Shown piece by piece: positions 61,552 to 64,000 of a stretch of 64,000 bases of DNA. Made by a program: the position numbers and the translations under genes. The notes under the pieces are model-generated. The model did not search any database. It was not told the origin of the DNA and worked only from the letters and a program-made list of their open reading frames with translations. Source of the stretch: Muribaculaceae bacterium (GTDB taxonomy: Bacteria; Bacteroidota; Bacteroidia; Bacteroidales; Muribaculaceae); the NCBI GenBank assembly GCA_017557625.1, contig JAFYYG010000052.1:1-64000 (forward strand). Reading direction: 5' to 3'. The stretch's first letter is position 1, and every line of letters starts with the position of its first letter.

Positions 61552-62691
61552 ATGACACACGAAATGTTACAAAACTATTGGTGGCTGATAATGTCGGTGC
61601 TTGGCGCACTGCTGGTGTTCCTGCTCTTTGTGCAGGGCGGACAGTCGATGCTCATCACTACCAAGAAAGAGAAACGCCCGTTGCTCATCAACTCGCTTGG
61701 GCGCAAATGGGAGCTTACTTTCACTACTTTAGTGACCTTTGGCGGAGCTTTCTTCGCCTCGTTCCCGCTGTTCTACAGCACCAGCTTCGGTGGTGCCTAC
61801 TGGCTGTGGATTCTTATCCTTTTCAGCTTTGTGGTCCAGGCTGTTGCCTACGAGTACCGCACCAAGCATGGCAACGTGTATGGCACAAAGTTCTACGACA
61901 CCTTATTATTAATAAATGGTTTTGCCGGTCCTGTGCTTCTTGGCGTGGCGGTGGCAGGAATGTTCTTTGGCGCCGATTTCACCGTTGAGAAAACCAATAT
62001 CCTCGATGTTCAGGCCGCTACAATCTCGAAGTGGGGTCCTCATCATGGCCTTGAGGCTATAGCCTGCTGGAAGAACCTGCTCTTCGGGTTTATGGTGTTC
62101 TATCTGGCCCGCACATTGGCGTCGCTCTATTTCATCAACAACATCAATGACGAAGAGGTGCAGCGTGGCCAGCACAAGCGGCTCTTTATCAACTCTACAA
62201 TCTTTGTGGTGCTGTTCCTGGCTGTAGTGGCAGTGATTCTCACATCGCCTGGAGTGGAAATTGACGAGGTCGGGAATGCCATTTGGGTGCCAAACAAGTA
62301 TCTTACCAACTACGTGCAGATGTGGTGGGCACTCGGAGCATTGCTCTTTGGCGTGGCGATGGTGCTCAATGGCATCATCAAGTCGCTGCTCAAGAAAACC
62401 TACAAGAAAGGCATCTGGTGGGCTGGCATCGGTGTGGTGCTTGTGGTGATGAGCCTGTTCTGGGTAGTGGGTTACAACCACACCGCTTATTATCCCTCGC
62501 TGCAGGATGTGCAGCATTCACTCACTCTCGCTAACAGCTCGTCGTCTGAGTTCACGCTCACAGCCATGAGCTACGTGTCGCTGCTTGTTCCATTTGTCCT
62601 TGCCTACATCGTGTGGGTGTGGCGTAAAATGGACCACACTAAGCTCACCGACGAGGAAATCAATCAAGCCGGCGACGATGAAATTTATTAA
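61552..62691 (+). CDS. cydB: Cytochrome bd quinol oxidase subunit II
   Basis: 379 residues with about eight helices. NYWWLIMSVLGALLVFLLFVQGGQ at the N-terminus and WELTFTTLVTFGGAFFASFP are family features; the protein supports the haem core in CydA. It starts 19 bp after cydA with a clear SD. Followed by TCTAGA word repeats (62701-62745). Confidence 0.94.
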   Translation: MTHEMLQNYWWLIMSVLGALLVFLLFVQGGQSMLITTKKEKRPLLINSLGRKWELTFTTLVTFGGAFFASFPLFYSTSFGGAYWLWILILFSFVVQAVAYEYRTKHGNVYGTKFYDTLLLINGFAGPVLLGVAVAGMFFGADFTVEKTNILDVQAATISKWGPHHGLEAIACWKNLLFGFMVFYLARTLASLYFINNINDEEVQRGQHKRLFINSTIFVVLFLAVVAVILTSPGVEIDEVGNAIWVPNKYLTNYVQMWWALGALLFGVAMVLNGIIKSLLKKTYKKGIWWAGIGVVLVVMSLFWVVGYNHTAYYPSLQDVQHSLTLANSSSSEFTLTAMSYVSLLVPFVLAYIVWVWRKMDHTKLTDEEINQAGDDEIY

Positions 62692-62700
62692 TGCTCAATG

Positions 62701-62745
62701 CACAATCTAGAATTTCTAGACTATCTAGTTGTCTAGAACATCTAA
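62701..62745. repeat. TCTAGA word repeats after cydB
   Basis: CTAGAATTTCTAGACTATC-type words fill the gap between cydB and the TonB-like gene; same family as in the suf operon. Confidence 0.7.
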
Positions 62746-62767
62746 AAAAACTAACAACTAATAACTT

Positions 62768-63250
62768 ATGAAACGATTTATATTGATTTTGCTCGCTGTT
62801 GCGGTGGGCGTGGCTGGGTTTAATGCCGATGCCAAGAAGAAACGTCGTAGTCACAAGCGCAAGGCTAAAACGACCATCGTACAGCCCGAACCTAAGGGAT
62901 ATGAGATAGTGGAAGGTGACTATGATGGCGTGATGGAGTATGAGAAAGCCAAGTATCCACCCGAATATCCTGGTGGCAATGAGGGATTAAGTAAGTTCCT
63001 ATCCGAAAATATCAAATATCCCAAGAGTGCCGAGAAGAACGGCGTTCAGGGAACTGTGGTGCTGCAGTTCGTCGTGGAGAAGTCGGGCGCGATAAGCAAC
63101 GTGAAAGTGGTCAGGAGCGTGGATAAGGCCCTCGACAACGAGGCGGTGCGTGTGGTGAAGCAGATGAAGCACTTCATCCCCGGCTACAACGAAGACCACG
63201 CCGCAGTGCGTGTGCTCTACACCCTGCCGGTGAAGTTCAAGCTGGAATAA
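62768..63250 (+). CDS. Secreted TonB C-terminal-domain protein
   Basis: 160 residues. Signal peptide about 1-22 (ends NADA), a very basic stretch (KKKRRSHKRKAK) and a TonB_C domain (about 75-158): YPGGNEGLSKFLSENIKYP, GVQGTVVLQFVVEKSG, VKVVRSVDKALDNEAVRVV. Unlike TonB it appears to be cleaved and free in the periplasm; such proteins are common in Bacteroidetes and of uncertain role. Confidence 0.85.
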   Translation: MKRFILILLAVAVGVAGFNADAKKKRRSHKRKAKTTIVQPEPKGYEIVEGDYDGVMEYEKAKYPPEYPGGNEGLSKFLSENIKYPKSAEKNGVQGTVVLQFVVEKSGAISNVKVVRSVDKALDNEAVRVVKQMKHFIPGYNEDHAAVRVLYTLPVKFKLE

Positions 63251-63315
63251 CCGATTCGGGTTTTACTGCTCTCAAAATTGACCAATGGAGGCGTTACGTT
63301 TAGGCTCGTGTGCCT

Positions 63316-64000
63316 CTACTCTTGTCCAACATACACAGCACGAACACTCGAGCCCCAATGACGGGAGTATAAGGCTGGAGTAAGCGACCCCATACTGCTA
63401 TTGCGGAACCCCAGAGTAACAGCATAGTTTTGCGGCTCATCGTCGAACATAATGCGTGACCAATAGTTGCCACCGGATTCTTCTCCTCCATATCCACCGT
63501 TGCCAACAGGCCATCCGGCAGCCGGGAAGAAAACGGCTCTATTGTTTGTGTTACTCTTGAAAAGATAGCCCTCCGTTCCGTTGATGTTGGTCCACTGACC
63601 TGTGGTGTTGTGCAAAAGTTCCCAAATTTGCTGCCCTGAAGGCATGCGCCACTCTGGTCCCCAATTCACGTATGCGGCATCATCTTCTGGTTCAAGTTCT
63701 GTCCTGTTATCGACAGTGCCATAGTTGCTCATGGAGCAGTACTTCGTGATTTTATGGTCGTCACCACCGCTGTACCACTTGTAGCCACTCTTTGTATAGG
63801 ACGGCTTGGTAACGGTTTCGCCCCAGGCGTAATAATTTCCATGTTCTAACGGGACCTTGGCACCAATATTACAGCACGCCCACTTTGTCCCCGACGGCAA
63901 GCCAAGGTCAATAATGTGCGGATGATTTGAGTCGGGGCAGAACTCATTAGAGAAATACAGTGTTGAGCCATCCCAGGTGACTTGCATATAATAGGCGCTG
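63316..64000 (-). CDS. Secreted major-paralogous-domain-like protein (5-prime end outside window)
   Basis: At least 228 residues; the frame stays open to the right edge (codons for Ser-Ala-Tyr-Tyr precede the first visible Met), so the true start lies beyond 64000. The C-terminal 200 residues match the Fibrobacter-type major paralogous domain: IDLGLPSGTKWACCNIGA, YYAWGETVTKPSY, WRMPSGQQIWELL, GNYWSR. A surface or secreted protein of unknown role. Confidence 0.75.
   Translation of the reverse strand, partial: SAYYMQVTWDGSTLYFSNEFCPDSNHPHIIDLGLPSGTKWACCNIGAKVPLEHGNYYAWGETVTKPSYTKSGYKWYSGGDDHKITKYCSMSNYGTVDNRTELEPEDDAAYVNWGPEWRMPSGQQIWELLHNTTGQWTNINGTEGYLFKSNTNNRAVFFPAAGWPVGNGGYGGEESGGNYWSRIMFDDEPQNYAVTLGFRNSSMGSLTPALYSRHWGSSVRAVYVGQE

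Overview
The window looks like a chromosomal segment of a gut-type Bacteroidales bacterium, most likely Muribaculaceae or Prevotellaceae (I cannot decide from sequence alone). The reasons are: Bacteroidetes promoters (TTTG, then 18-21 bp, then TAnnTTTG) in front of many genes; almost no Shine-Dalgarno sequences; Bacteroidales-restricted families (DUF3667, DUF4919, DUF4492 beside cydAB, DUF6377, SusE/F-like folds, a type IX secretion sorting tail); and many SPII lipoproteins. No phage, integrase island, IS transposase, rRNA operon or CRISPR array is present.

Layout. 0.3-3 kb: a DUF3667 membrane protein and a secreted calcineurin-type phosphoesterase. 3.2-8.9 kb: six minus-strand FKBP-family genes grading from canonical prolyl isomerase through tandem-domain and degenerate lipoproteins to a protein that has lost the FKBP domain. 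9.2-14.6 kb: a RelA/SpoT enzyme preceded by four tandem 67-bp repeats, then a PgpH-like 7TM-HD protein. 14.7-18.4 kb: two secreted hypotheticals, a Xer recombinase, hpf, and rpsU behind a long structured leader carrying one diverged copy of the same repeat. 18.5-22.2 kb: a lipoprotein, a zinc-ribbon membrane protein, recO, and tRNA-Glu/rpsT/tRNA-Glu. 22.5-33 kb: a 1287-residue mosaic T9SS cargo protein, a DUF6377 regulator, gyrB, and a FecR-like/FGE-like fusion. 33-38.7 kb: the sufBCDS operon plus a small HD hydrolase. 38.9-42 kb: a secreted protein, tRNA-Leu and a tandem lipoprotein pair. 42-55 kb: a dispersed arginine pathway (arcC, ornithine carbamoyltransferase, rocA, arcA, rocD) enclosing an SPFH/4TM/zinc-ribbon membrane-stress module. 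55-63 kb: phoH, ubiE, pfkA and DUF4492-cydAB, with two small orphan genes inserted between the housekeeping genes. The right edge cuts a minus-strand secreted protein.

How the genes work together. ArcA, ornithine carbamoyltransferase and carbamate kinase would convert arginine to ornithine with ATP gain; RocD and RocA would carry ornithine to glutamate. SufBCDS builds Fe-S clusters. CydAB with UbiE-made menaquinone gives a micro-oxic respiratory end. RelA/SpoT, Hpf, RpsU and the PgpH-like enzyme touch ribosome and second-messenger control.

The most unusual signals are in non-coding DNA: (1) the predicted relA leader is built almost entirely of four 67-nt hairpin repeats beginning at the predicted start site, and a homologous element with a compensatorily changed hairpin lies in the rpsU leader; (2) two orphan genes (GxxExxY protein and four-helix-bundle protein) are each bracketed by perfect inverted repeats of 15 and 20 bp, giving two cassettes of about 500 bp; (3) many intergenic gaps are filled by chains of short near-repeated words from several families.
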